DNA of 64,000 bases from an uncultured Prevotellaceae bacterium. Lineage in GTDB: Bacteria > Bacteroidota > Bacteroidia > Bacteroidales > Bacteroidaceae. Numbering within the stretch: the first letter of the stretch is position 1; the number at the start of each line of letters is the position of its first letter. Under the pieces are notes generated by a model. That model was not told the DNA's origin. It did no database searches and saw only the letters and a program-made list of their open reading frames with translations. The translations under genes were made by a program, and so were the position numbers. This document shows, in pieces, positions 10,808 to 19,824 of this stretch. The stretch is taken from positions 62,001 through 126,000 of the forward strand of contig ONMN01000003.1 of NCBI GenBank assembly GCA_900318885.1, in the 5' to 3' direction.

Positions 10808-11905
10808 ATGAAAAAGATATATTTGTTAATAGCCGCAGTAGGTGTGCTCATTGCCTGCGATCCCGTTCATGAGAAAATCAATAATGGCGATCACATCACT
10901 GCTGAAGAGCTCAAGGCAATGTCTACTGTCATTGTTGACAAGGTAGCTCCGGTTTCGGGCCAGAATACCTATACGGTTGCGAAAGATGCATCTATTACCT
11001 TGGCAGAGAACATTGATGTTACCGACTGCAATGGTGTTACCATTTATTTTGATCCTGAAACTGTTGCCGACACCTGTTGGAGAATCTCCGCTGAAGGTGG
11101 AAAGCCAGTGAAACTTCAAAGAAATGCAGGTTTCTACAGGTACAAACTTCCCGACGGGGCTACAAAAGTGTCGAATATCGTTTTAACGCACATCAATGAC
11201 AATGGAACTATCACTGTCAGAGGCATTTATAAGACCTTTGGTTACAAGGTGTCTAATGGCAAAGATGGTGAATACGGCAACGTTATCACCTGTGAGACCT
11301 CTGCTCCCGTCAATGCGAAGTGGGATATCGGTGGTAAGGAATTCCTCGGAAACTTTGCAACAAAGAAGATGAAGGTTACTTGGGATGCGGCTAAGGGTGC
11401 ATATGCTACCACTGATTATGTCGTTACGCTCACTGGTCTTTGTCCTGACGGCACAAAGCTTGTTGTCGAATACCCTGTCAAGTGTGATAAGATCTCTGAC
11501 CCGCTTGTGAAGTACTATATCTATGGTGATCCCAACAGGTCAGATGATGAAAAGGCAGAGAATCCGCAAGAGCCGTTCGTACCCGGAGCTTGGGATGCTG
11601 CAGCCATGCGCTTCAGCTCTACTGAAGGTGCACATCTGCCCACCATTCCCGATGATGTTTACTTTGGCTTGAAGACCCTGATCTTCGATGTATCAAATGT
11701 GACTGACAACTTTGATTTGAAGGTCATGAACGGTTGGTGGAGTAACACCTATTACGATCATGTTAAGTGGGTGGACGGTCTGAACGAACTCCAAATCACT
11801 CAGACAATGGCTGATGAGTGCGCCAAGGGTGGTGAAGGCCGTGACCTCGACCTCATGCTGTATAACGGTTCTATGTTGCTCAAGACTGTTTACTATGAGG
11901 AATAA
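10808..11905 (+). CDS. surface lipoprotein of the Sus operon, unknown family (SusE/F-position)
   Basis: 365 residues with a lipobox ending at Cys17 (LLIAAVGVLIAC). The rest is beta-rich, with a repeated sandwich-like pattern and a C-terminal segment (FGLKTLIFDVSNVTDNFDLK) resembling a carbohydrate-binding end domain. I cannot name the family. It sits 19 bases after susD, the usual position of SusE/SusF surface glycan-binding proteins, so a glycan-binding role is inferred from position only. Confidence 0.7.
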   Translation: MKKIYLLIAAVGVLIACDPVHEKINNGDHITAEELKAMSTVIVDKVAPVSGQNTYTVAKDASITLAENIDVTDCNGVTIYFDPETVADTCWRISAEGGKPVKLQRNAGFYRYKLPDGATKVSNIVLTHINDNGTITVRGIYKTFGYKVSNGKDGEYGNVITCETSAPVNAKWDIGGKEFLGNFATKKMKVTWDAAKGAYATTDYVVTLTGLCPDGTKLVVEYPVKCDKISDPLVKYYIYGDPNRSDDEKAENPQEPFVPGAWDAAAMRFSSTEGAHLPTIPDDVYFGLKTLIFDVSNVTDNFDLKVMNGWWSNTYYDHVKWVDGLNELQITQTMADECAKGGEGRDLDLMLYNGSMLLKTVYYEE

Positions 11906-11943
11906 TAAGTTCTTATATGTATAATATTAAAACATCCGTTATA

Positions 11944-13302
11944 ATGAAAAAATTAATGAATTTAAGTAAGCTCGCAATTACCGCACTTGTTACATCAAGT
12001 CTTTTCGTGGCTTGTAGTGAGGAGATTAGCGAAAATACTGTGGACACCAAATATACAGCACAAACCGGCAATATCAAAAATGCCGGTCAGGCTGTAGACT
12101 TGGGACTCCCAAGTGGTACGCTGTGGGCTAATATGAATGTTGGAGCGTCTTCAGAATCTGACAATGGTATTCTCTTCATCTGGGGTGATATTACCGGTAC
12201 AAAGATTGATGCAGACAATGATGCAACATATACAAATGTAACTAGTCTCACTTCTTTTGATGAACTGTTTAAGGCATTCTCAGACATTACGAATACCGGC
12301 GTCTTTTGTGATACAGCAATGATTGCCCAAATCTCTCAGGCTAAGCTTATTGGCAAAGCAGAGATGAGTGCTCGTGAGAAGAAAGAAGCAGTTCTTGCAT
12401 TCCTAAGGGCTAAGTTGGATGAGTACGCAGGTTATTCTACAGGAGGTACTCTTGAGATAACTCTTGTAAATGATGGCTGGACAGTCCTCATGAATCCAGG
12501 TGGAGAAGATAGAATTCCAAATCTTTTTACCTATTTTGGTTACGACAAATTAGAGAACAAAGAACAGGATGCAAGAAAACAGGAGTTCCCACCTGATGGA
12601 GTATCCGTCGAAGATTCATTAAATTATTATGCTGCTTATCGTTACGATAAAGTAACTTCTATCTCTATTGAAGAGGTTAAGCAAACTGCATATAACTATA
12701 ATGTTTCTAGCTTGGTTAACGATGGAAATAATAATTATGCTTCAATAAAAGACTTAGTAGGCAAAGAGATTCGTAAGGATTACACTGGTGGTACTATTGG
12801 TAATGCTATAAAAGATATCAGCGACCCGAAGAAGAATAAGAACTTAACCTTCGTTCCTGCATATCAAATTAGTGCAGATGCCAATCACGATGCCGCTACA
12901 GCAAATTGGGGCAACGGCTGGAGAATGCCGACAACCGAGGAATTAGCTGAGTTGCAGGACACCACGTACACTAAATGGGAATTTGTTGGAAATGGATATA
13001 GAGTATCCAGCAAAGCCAAAGACAACAACAACAGCATCTTCTTGCCAGCTGCAGGTTATCGCTATGGAGGCAAGTTGTATGGTAACGGTAATTCAGGCTA
13101 TTATGCCAGTGGAGATATTATCGGTACTTACGCTTACCCCTCTATGAAATCGCAGAGTGATGGCTCAAAGGGAGGTTATAGTAGCATAGATAATATGCCC
13201 AGCGTGTTGGTATTCCAGAATGGCCAGTATAATTCTATTGGTGTTTACAACAACATGAGTGCTAGTTACGGGTTCTCTATCAGACCTGTTGTAAATAAAT
13301 AG
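11944..13302 (+). CDS. lipoprotein with a FISUMP-type domain split by a long insertion
   Basis: 452 residues with lipobox SSLFVAC. Residues near 45-75 carry AVDLGLPSGTLWANMNVGA and GILFIWGD, the first half of the Fibrobacter-succinogenes major paralogous domain common in Bacteroidales surface proteins. The second half (ATANWGNGWRMPTTEELAEL and the closing SIRPVVNK) comes only after about 200 residues of unrelated sequence. ATG 11944 is chosen because it begins the signal peptide MKKLMNLSKLAI; an in-frame ATG at 11917 would add nine residues. Fourth gene of the Sus operon; probably a surface protein, function unknown. A terminator follows. Confidence 0.75.
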   Translation: MKKLMNLSKLAITALVTSSLFVACSEEISENTVDTKYTAQTGNIKNAGQAVDLGLPSGTLWANMNVGASSESDNGILFIWGDITGTKIDADNDATYTNVTSLTSFDELFKAFSDITNTGVFCDTAMIAQISQAKLIGKAEMSAREKKEAVLAFLRAKLDEYAGYSTGGTLEITLVNDGWTVLMNPGGEDRIPNLFTYFGYDKLENKEQDARKQEFPPDGVSVEDSLNYYAAYRYDKVTSISIEEVKQTAYNYNVSSLVNDGNNNYASIKDLVGKEIRKDYTGGTIGNAIKDISDPKKNKNLTFVPAYQISADANHDAATANWGNGWRMPTTEELAELQDTTYTKWEFVGNGYRVSSKAKDNNNSIFLPAAGYRYGGKLYGNGNSGYYASGDIIGTYAYPSMKSQSDGSKGGYSSIDNMPSVLVFQNGQYNSIGVYNNMSASYGFSIRPVVNK

Positions 13303-13324
13303 AGCTTGATGTAAATGCTTTATT

Positions 13325-13353
13325 AGAGGGTGCGCCAAATAGGCACACCCTCT
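13325..13353 (+). terminator. terminator of the susC-susD operon
   Basis: Stem AGAGGGTGCGCC (13325-13336) pairs with GGCACACCCTCT (13342-13353), one mismatch, loop AAATA, followed by TTTATATT. Confidence 0.85.
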
Positions 13354-13391
13354 TTTATATTATAGAAGACATCAAGTTTTTCAGAAAAAAG

Positions 13392-13423
13392 TTTGGGGAT
13401 TCTAAATATTGTTACTACCTTTG
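13392..13423 (+). promoter_or_regulatory. Bacteroidetes-type promoter TTTG-N20-TACCTTTG
   Basis: TTTG at 13392-13395 and TACCTTTG at 13416-13423, 20 bases apart, 24 bases before ATG 13447. It drives the four-gene DUF6057/propeller operon and excludes the longer ORF start at 13393. Confidence 0.85.
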
Positions 13424-13446
13424 CATCGAAAAGTAAAGTAACAACA

Positions 13447-15234
13447 ATGAATAAAGAAAACAAGATATCCAGGGCCATCTTTTTAGGAAGTCTGTTGGCC
13501 TACATAGCATTTGTCATTTATATCTTATATATCAATCAAGAGGTATTTTATACGGCGCATGACCGTTCGGAGTTCCTCTTCGGAACACCCTTCTTCCACG
13601 CCCTGATGCAGAAGCCCTTTGGCCTGATGCAGTATGTGGGAGCATGGCTCACACAGCTTTTCTATCATCCGGCAGTAGGATCAGCCGTCCTAATAGCTAT
13701 CTGGACGCTTATCTTCATAGTGGGAGCCAAAGCATTCCGCTTAAAATCCAGTGCATCAGCACTGATGCTCTTGCCTGTAGCTTGCCTGCTCACCTCTGTT
13801 GTCGATTTGGGCTATTGGGTATATATATCGACCATCAGAGGCTATTGGTTCTCGCAGTCGGTAGCTTATCTCGTCATGCTGCTGCTCTTGTGGGCAGCCC
13901 GCCAGACACCGCGTAAATGGCATCTGGCCTGGTATCTGATAGGCTTTTGCATCTATCCCATCCTAGGGTGGTTTGCCATGCTGTTCGTGCTATGTCTGGC
14001 ACTTTGCGAGAAACCCACCTGGCGTGAGATTGTGGGCATCGTATTGCTCCTCTTTACCGCCAGTATCTGGCATACCCAATTCTATTCGAACTTGCGATTC
14101 AACGATGTCATGCTGGCTGGTCTGCCCCGCTTCATCATCCCAAGCGACAGCAGCGAGCATCTTTCCATCCCGTTCTGGGTGCTGGGAGCCGTTTCTGTCG
14201 GAATCGCAATGGGTGGCCACTACCTGACCAGTAAAGTTTCTCGTTTTACTGTTCCGGTGTTGTGTGCCGTTGCCGGCATCGTCTTTACCTCGTCACTGAA
14301 GTTCTACGACAAAAACTACATCAACGAGATGCGCATGGTACGCTATGCCGAGGACGACAACTGGCAGGGGGTGCTCAATATTGCAGCCGAAAGCCCTAAG
14401 CCAACGACCACAATGGTTTTTCTCAAGGACATCGCCCTGACAAACGAAGGCGGGCTGTTCGACCGTTCGTTTAAGTTGGGTAACAGTAGTTATCCTCTCT
14501 ATAACCCTGATTCACTCCACGTCACCCTTTTGGATATTGCTTCACCGCTGGTCTATTACAACTACGGCATGATGAATGAAGCCATCCGCCTGAATTTCGA
14601 GAATGCCATACAAGCTGGTTTCTCACCTTTCTATTTAAAGGTGCTCTCCCGCTGTGCCTTGGCCTGTGGAGACAAAGAACTGGTAGAACGCTATACCACC
14701 CAGCTGCATCACCATCTGTTTTATGAGGATTGGCAGCCAGCTCCGGTTACTGAAAAAGTCAAGGAACTGGAGAAAGCCTTCCCCGATGAACTCACTGGCG
14801 TTGAGAACAGCGACAGCTATATTGTCAATACCATCAGCCTCTGGTCCGACTCCGTCAGTAAGGCAGTCTCGGAACAGGCATTGTTCTATTCCATGCTACG
14901 CTGCGACTCCCGTCGTTTCTGGGCTTCGCTGCGCAACTATGTGAAGACCCACATGGACGAGGAATTCCCTTTACATGCACAAGAGGCTTATATCCTATTT
15001 ATGGACAAGGCTCCAGAGAAGAAACGCATGATGCTCCCCGTAGAACAGTCCGTCTATGACCGCTACAAGCGGTTCTGGAAGGACCTTGAAAGTCGGGTAA
15101 AGCCCGGTATGACTATCGATCAAGTTGGTGAGGGCATGCGTAAAGAATGGGGAAACACCTATTGGTGGTACAATATTTTCGGCAAAAAAGTTCCTGTTTT
15201 AAACGGCTATACCGGTCATGAAGTACAATCGTAA
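13447..15234 (+). CDS. DUF6057-type polytopic membrane protein, copy 1
   Basis: 595 residues. The N-terminal 300 residues hold about eight to nine membrane helices (for example LLAYIAFVIYILYI and LIAIWTLIFIVGA); the C-terminal half is soluble and helical, with TPR-like character (YYNYGMMNEAIRLNFENAI). It resembles the Bacteroidales family DUF6057, of unknown function. The start at 13447 is set by the promoter. The gene is paralogous to 16725-18140: both have a QPxG-xxxxxGxxxTQxFY-like stretch between early helices. It overlaps the next ORF region by 17 bases if that gene uses its earlier ATG. Confidence 0.75.
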   Translation: MNKENKISRAIFLGSLLAYIAFVIYILYINQEVFYTAHDRSEFLFGTPFFHALMQKPFGLMQYVGAWLTQLFYHPAVGSAVLIAIWTLIFIVGAKAFRLKSSASALMLLPVACLLTSVVDLGYWVYISTIRGYWFSQSVAYLVMLLLLWAARQTPRKWHLAWYLIGFCIYPILGWFAMLFVLCLALCEKPTWREIVGIVLLLFTASIWHTQFYSNLRFNDVMLAGLPRFIIPSDSSEHLSIPFWVLGAVSVGIAMGGHYLTSKVSRFTVPVLCAVAGIVFTSSLKFYDKNYINEMRMVRYAEDDNWQGVLNIAAESPKPTTTMVFLKDIALTNEGGLFDRSFKLGNSSYPLYNPDSLHVTLLDIASPLVYYNYGMMNEAIRLNFENAIQAGFSPFYLKVLSRCALACGDKELVERYTTQLHHHLFYEDWQPAPVTEKVKELEKAFPDELTGVENSDSYIVNTISLWSDSVSKAVSEQALFYSMLRCDSRRFWASLRNYVKTHMDEEFPLHAQEAYILFMDKAPEKKRMMLPVEQSVYDRYKRFWKDLESRVKPGMTIDQVGEGMRKEWGNTYWWYNIFGKKVPVLNGYTGHEVQS

Positions 15235-15241
15235 GAAAACT

Positions 15242-16753
15242 ATGAAAAGAAATATCCACTCATATGCCCTGCTACTGGCAGCAACCCTGCTACTGCTGTC
15301 ATCGTGTGCGAATCACCCCGATGTGCCTTCTTCCAGTAAGGAGGCCAAGAGTCTGCCAGCCATCTATCCCGACTATTGTAATGTCACCGTGCCTTACAAT
15401 ATCGCACCGCTTAACTTCATGCTCCCTGCTGATGAATACGAGGCATGCGTGGCACGTCTCACTACGCCAGACGGGCAACAACAGACCTACGGTAAAGGCG
15501 TAAAGGTGCAGATTCCCGAGGAGGAATGGCATGAGATGCTCAATGCCTCAAAAGGGAAGAGTATCAATGTAGAGGTTTGGGGCCAGAAAGAGGGCGAATG
15601 GCTGTCGTTCAACCCCTTTGAAATCCGCATAGCCAAGGAGCCCATCGATGATTATATCTCGTATCGCCTCATCGAGCCGTCGTATGTTGCCTGGACCTTC
15701 ATGGAGATCGCCCAGCGCAATCTCACCACGTTCGAGGAAACGCAGATTTTCAACAACGAGATTACCATGAATAACAGGAAAATCGGCCAGTGCATCAACT
15801 GTCACAGTTATCAGAACTACAAGACCGACAACATGCTCTTCCACGTGCGTCTCGCCAATAGCGGTACCGTATTGGTGAACGACGGCAAGATTTCAAGAGT
15901 CAATTTGAAGCGCGACTATACCATTTCCTCGGGTGTCTATCCCGCATGGCATCCCACCGCCAAGCTGATAGCCTTCTCGACAAACAAAACACGACAGGGA
16001 TTCCATACCCTCAATCCCAACAAGATTGAGGTTTACGACCTGGAAAGTGACCTGATTCTCTACGATGTGGAGACCGATTCGGTGCAGGTTGTCAGCAACG
16101 ATTCCACACTGCTGGAGGTCTATCCCACTTGGTCGCCCGATGGCAAATGGCTCTATTATTGCAAGACGATTCCACTGCCTGAAGAGATGCACGACAAGGA
16201 TATCCGTACCACCTACCCGAAAGTGCAATACAACCTCTACCGCCGTTCGTTCGACGTGGCAACGCACAATTTCGGTGACGAAGAACTGGTGTACGATGCT
16301 GCCGGGAACGACAAGAGTGTTACTTTGCCACGCGTCAGTCCCGATGGGCGTTATCTGCTCTTTGCCCTAGGCCAGTACGGCTGTTTCCATATCCGTCACA
16401 ACGATGGCGACATCGTCTGTATGCCGCTGGACCAGGATTCGATAGCGGCTCGTACCCAAAATCCGCCGTTCCTCGACATGACCAACGTCAATAGCGAAGG
16501 GCGTCCCGACAGCTATCCTTCATGGTCGAGCAACGGCCATTGGATCATGGTTGCCAGTCGTCGTGACGATGGCAATTTCTGCCGCGTCTATTTCTCCTAT
16601 TTCCACGATGGGAAGTTTGAAAAGGCCTTTATGCTGCCACAGGAAGACCCGGAACACAACACCTTCCTGCTGAAGAGCTACAACCGTCCAGAATTCATGG
16701 TGGAACCCGTTAAAATCAGTGTCGATGAATTTAGTAAAGTATTTGATAAGTAG
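15242..16753 (+). CDS. beta-propeller (PD40/TolB-like) lipoprotein with a CxxCH motif, copy 1
   Basis: 503 residues from ATG 15242 (an earlier in-frame ATG at 15218 lies inside the upstream gene). Signal peptide with lipobox LLLLSSC. Segment YPDYCNVTVPYNIAPLNF begins the mature protein. Residues 184-188 are CINCH, the form of a covalent haem c site. WD40-like PD40 repeats follow: YPAWHPTAKLIAFSTN, YPTWSPDGKWLYYC, LPRVSPDGRYLLFA, YPSWSSNGHWIMVASRRDDG. Likely a periplasmic or surface protein. Whether haem is bound is not shown; no second axial ligand can be named. It is close kin of 18137-19687, and function is unknown. Confidence 0.75.
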   Translation: MKRNIHSYALLLAATLLLLSSCANHPDVPSSSKEAKSLPAIYPDYCNVTVPYNIAPLNFMLPADEYEACVARLTTPDGQQQTYGKGVKVQIPEEEWHEMLNASKGKSINVEVWGQKEGEWLSFNPFEIRIAKEPIDDYISYRLIEPSYVAWTFMEIAQRNLTTFEETQIFNNEITMNNRKIGQCINCHSYQNYKTDNMLFHVRLANSGTVLVNDGKISRVNLKRDYTISSGVYPAWHPTAKLIAFSTNKTRQGFHTLNPNKIEVYDLESDLILYDVETDSVQVVSNDSTLLEVYPTWSPDGKWLYYCKTIPLPEEMHDKDIRTTYPKVQYNLYRRSFDVATHNFGDEELVYDAAGNDKSVTLPRVSPDGRYLLFALGQYGCFHIRHNDGDIVCMPLDQDSIAARTQNPPFLDMTNVNSEGRPDSYPSWSSNGHWIMVASRRDDGNFCRVYFSYFHDGKFEKAFMLPQEDPEHNTFLLKSYNRPEFMVEPVKISVDEFSKVFDK

Positions 16754-18140
16754 TCTGTTCGGTGTGGCTGTCCTGCTCTTTTTCGGACTGGCCTATCCGC
16801 ATCACCTGCACTATCAGGAGCAATACCAGCTTTTCCTCTTCGATAGCACGTATGTGTGGGAGATTGTCAGGCAACCCGGAGGCATCGCCGACCTGCTCGG
16901 GCGTTTCTGTACGCAGTTCTTCCTCTATGCCTGGGTAGGCGCTGCCATCATTGCCATTCTGCTCTCGGCGATACAACTTCTAACCCTCCAGCTATCCAAT
17001 GGTCAATGGTCAATGGTCAATGGTCAATGGTCCTACGGTCTGACCTTTGTACCTTCTTTCCTGCTTTGGCTCTATCTGCTCGACGAGAATGCACTGATGA
17101 GTGGCGTCTGGGCCGTCCTGCTCACATTACTTGTAGCATGGGCTATCGTATCATTGACAAAAGGATGGACGTGCCGCATACTGCTCATCATCGCCATTCC
17201 CCTACTCTACTTTTTAGTAGGCCCTGTCTGTCTCCCCATACCCATCGACGGTCTGTGGACCGGCATACACTACCACCGCTATCCCACCGTATTCCCATGG
17301 CTCCTTTGGGGTGCAGCACTGTCTATTTGGGTGATTTTCGGGTTGAATTCCCTAATCCGTCGTCGTCAGGTACATTTCTCTCACCTCTCATCTCTCACTC
17401 CTTACCTCTCCTTTCTGCTCGTAGCCATCATCATGGGCTCTTTTGTCTGGAAAAACGCCAATTTCAAGGCCGAGAGGGTGATGCAATACGACTTCATGGC
17501 GCGCCACCAGCAGTGGAACCGCATCCTTCAGACCATCAGTGCCGAGAAGCCCAACAACCAAATCGGTGTGACGGTACAGAATCTGGCCTTGGCGATGAAC
17601 GGTATGTTGCTGGAACAAATGGGCAATTTCAACCAGAACGGCATTGCTGGTCTGCTGCCCGACGTCAAGGAAGACGCTACGAGCCCTCTGCCCACCGCTG
17701 AAGCCTTCTATCAGCTGGGCATGATCAATGTCGCCCAACGCACCGTCTTCGAGGCTCAGGAGGCCATTCTCGACTTTCAAAAGAGCGGTCGCTGCTACAA
17801 ACGGTTGGCAGAAACCAACCTCATCAACGGTCAGTATGCCGTGGCCCGCAAATACCTCATGGCCCTGCGGAAGACCCTCTTCTACCGTGACTGGGCCGAC
17901 ACGACCCTCCCACTGTTAGGCAATGAAGAGGCCATTGCCAAGCATCCCGAGTACGGACATCTGCGCCAGTGGAACTACAAGGATGACAGCTACTTCAGCG
18001 ACCATACGACCCCCGAGATGCTCGAAAGCCTCTATTCCCACAACACTGACAATCGCATGGCCTATCAATATCTCTTGGCTTACTATATGCTGACAGGCGA
18101 CCGCGAACGCTTCAATCAATTCATGTCCACTAAGCAATGA
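16725..18140 (+). CDS. DUF6057-type polytopic membrane protein, copy 2
   Basis: 471 residues starting MNLVKYLISS; a GTG two codons earlier is possible. The ATG lies inside the end of the previous gene, so translation is probably coupled. The N-terminal part has the family segment PHHLHYQEQYQLFLFDSTY, then RQPGGIADLLGRFCTQFF, and about eight membrane helices; the C-terminal part is a soluble helical domain. A CAATGGT tandem repeat (16997-17031) encodes the loop NGQWSMVNGQWSY between two predicted helices, which looks like an in-frame expansion. Shorter than copy 1. Confidence 0.75.
   Translation: MNLVKYLISSLFGVAVLLFFGLAYPHHLHYQEQYQLFLFDSTYVWEIVRQPGGIADLLGRFCTQFFLYAWVGAAIIAILLSAIQLLTLQLSNGQWSMVNGQWSYGLTFVPSFLLWLYLLDENALMSGVWAVLLTLLVAWAIVSLTKGWTCRILLIIAIPLLYFLVGPVCLPIPIDGLWTGIHYHRYPTVFPWLLWGAALSIWVIFGLNSLIRRRQVHFSHLSSLTPYLSFLLVAIIMGSFVWKNANFKAERVMQYDFMARHQQWNRILQTISAEKPNNQIGVTVQNLALAMNGMLLEQMGNFNQNGIAGLLPDVKEDATSPLPTAEAFYQLGMINVAQRTVFEAQEAILDFQKSGRCYKRLAETNLINGQYAVARKYLMALRKTLFYRDWADTTLPLLGNEEAIAKHPEYGHLRQWNYKDDSYFSDHTTPEMLESLYSHNTDNRMAYQYLLAYYMLTGDRERFNQFMSTKQ
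16997..17031. repeat. heptamer tandem repeat CAATGGT x5 inside a gene
   Basis: Five perfect head-to-tail copies. Three units make 21 bases, so gain or loss of three keeps the frame; the encoded loop repeats the tetrad NGQW. Confidence 0.9.
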
Positions 18141-19687
18141 AAAAGATTCTATATATATTAATAGGGCTCATGGGTCTGATGGGATGCACAGAAACCGTCA
18201 GCGACGCGAAGCAGGAGGCCGCACAGCCCGACATATACCCCGACTACATTGGTGTCACCATTCCCGTCAATATCGCCCCGCTCAACTTCAATATGGCCGA
18301 TGAGACGGTCCAGCGCATCGATGCCGTCATTACCGACCGTCACGGACACGAGCTGCACAGCCAGGGCGACGACGCCGTCGATTTCGACCTTGACGACTGG
18401 CACACGCTACTCTCCGATAATCGCGGCGACTCGCTCACCGTCACCGTTTCCGCCAAATACGACGACGGTTGGCACACCTACCGTCCTTTTGCTCTCTACG
18501 TCAGTCCCGACAGCATCGACTACGGCCTCTGCTACCGCCTCATTGCGCCGGGTTACGAGGTATGGAGCAAGATGGGTATCTACGAACGCGACCTCTCCTC
18601 GTTCGACGAGCGTGCGCTGATCGACAATACTCAGTTCGAGGGCTGCGTCAACTGCCACAGCTTCAACCGCGGCAACCCCGCTGACATGAGCCTGCATATC
18701 CGTGGCCCGCATGGTGCCACCCTGCTACGACATAATGGTCAAAGGTCAATGGTCAATGGTCAATGGTCAATGGCTGCCTACAATACCAAGACGGACCAGA
18801 CCCTCGGTCTTTGCGTCTATCCCTACTGGCATCCCTCGGGCCGCTATATCGCCTATTCCACCAACACCACGCGTCAGCTCTTCCATAGTGCCGACCCCAA
18901 CCGCATCGAGGTCTTCGATGAAGCCTCCGACGTTCAGGTCTACGATGTTGAGAAAAACGAGCTCATCCTCTCACCCCTGCTCAAACAAGACTCCATCTAC
19001 GAGACTTTCCCCGTCTTCTCGGCCGACGGGCATTCGCTCTATTTCTGTGCCGCCCGCGCCATCCCCGAAGCCAATCAATCTGAACAATCTTCGGTCCTGC
19101 TCGACTCCATCCGCTATAACCTCTGCCGCATCGCGTTCGACCCCGCTACAGGGACCTTCGGAGACCATATCGAGACCATCATCGATGCGGCGTCACAGAA
19201 AAAGTCCATCTCCTTCCCCCGACCCTCCTACGACGGCCGGTTCCTGTGCTACACGCTCTCTGACTACGGACAGTTCAGCATCTGGCACCACGAGGCCGAC
19301 CTCTGGCTCCTCGACTTGGAAAAGGCGGCAGCAGATTCTTCACTCTTCACTCTTCACTCTTCACTTAAAAATAGTCCCATGACCGCGGCCAACTCCGACG
19401 ACACGGAATCGTTCCACAACTGGACCACTAACTCCCGCTGGCTCGTCGTCAGTTCCCGCCGCGACGACGGCCTCTTCACACGTCCCTATTTTTGTCACGT
19501 CGATGCCGACGGCCGCGTCAGCAAGGCCTTTATGCTGTCTCAGCGCAATCCCCGCCAGTTCTATCGCAACCGTTTCCTGTCGTTCAACGTCCCCGAATTC
19601 ATCATCGCCCCCACGCGCTTCGACGGCCGCCATGCCGCACGCATCATCAACGACCCCTCCCGTACACCCTTCACCGTACGTAAGTAA
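18137..19687 (+). CDS. beta-propeller (PD40/TolB-like) lipoprotein with a CxxCH motif, copy 2
   Basis: 516 residues; ATG overlaps the upstream stop (ATGA, 18137-18140). Lipobox LMGLMGC. Mature start YPDYIGVTIPVNIAPLNF matches copy 1. CVNCH is at residues 170-174. Propeller blades: YPYWHPSGRYIAYSTN, FPVFSADGHSLYFC, FPRPSYDGRFLCYT, and WTTNSRWLVVSSRRDDG. Two heptamer arrays lie inside the gene (18734-18775 and 19338-19365), each coding a low-complexity loop. Last gene of the four-gene operon. The strict conservation of CxxCH in both copies argues that the motif matters. Confidence 0.75.
   Translation: MKKILYILIGLMGLMGCTETVSDAKQEAAQPDIYPDYIGVTIPVNIAPLNFNMADETVQRIDAVITDRHGHELHSQGDDAVDFDLDDWHTLLSDNRGDSLTVTVSAKYDDGWHTYRPFALYVSPDSIDYGLCYRLIAPGYEVWSKMGIYERDLSSFDERALIDNTQFEGCVNCHSFNRGNPADMSLHIRGPHGATLLRHNGQRSMVNGQWSMAAYNTKTDQTLGLCVYPYWHPSGRYIAYSTNTTRQLFHSADPNRIEVFDEASDVQVYDVEKNELILSPLLKQDSIYETFPVFSADGHSLYFCAARAIPEANQSEQSSVLLDSIRYNLCRIAFDPATGTFGDHIETIIDAASQKKSISFPRPSYDGRFLCYTLSDYGQFSIWHHEADLWLLDLEKAAADSSLFTLHSSLKNSPMTAANSDDTESFHNWTTNSRWLVVSSRRDDGLFTRPYFCHVDADGRVSKAFMLSQRNPRQFYRNRFLSFNVPEFIIAPTRFDGRHAARIINDPSRTPFTVRK
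18734..18775. repeat. heptamer tandem repeat AATGGTC x6 inside a gene
   Basis: Six units, two with single changes. Same heptamer family as the array in the preceding gene; it encodes a repeated NGQ-SMV peptide. Confidence 0.88.
19338..19365. repeat. heptamer tandem repeat CTTCACT x4 inside a gene
   Basis: Four perfect units encode SSLFTLHSSL in a loop of the second propeller protein. Confidence 0.88.
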
Positions 19688-19783
19688 AGCTATGCTCAGC
19701 TAGGTCATACCGGTTCAATGCTCATTCGGCTTTAAAATTATGTTAAAATCGACTTTTTTGTCGGTGTTATGTTTGAAATTGTG

Positions 19784-19791
19784 TACCTTTG
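19784..19791 (+). promoter_or_regulatory. candidate -7 element (TACCTTTG) of the HAD/kinase operon
   Basis: 34 bases before ATG 19825; a TTTG lies 23 bases upstream, slightly too far. It rules out the ORF start at 19789. Confidence 0.65.
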
Positions 19792-19824
19792 CAAATTATA
19801 AGTACACTAACCACAACAAAAAAT

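Noticed and set aside
16856..17701. A 281-residue overlapping frame
   Set aside because: Shadow of the DUF6057 gene in another frame, proline- and histidine-rich with no domain.
16997..19365. CRISPR array
   Set aside because: The repeats are seven bases with no spacers and lie within coding sequence; no cas genes are present.
18702..19382. A 226-residue Ser/Arg/Pro-rich frame
   Set aside because: Shadow of the propeller gene in another frame; composition is typical of out-of-frame GC-rich reading.
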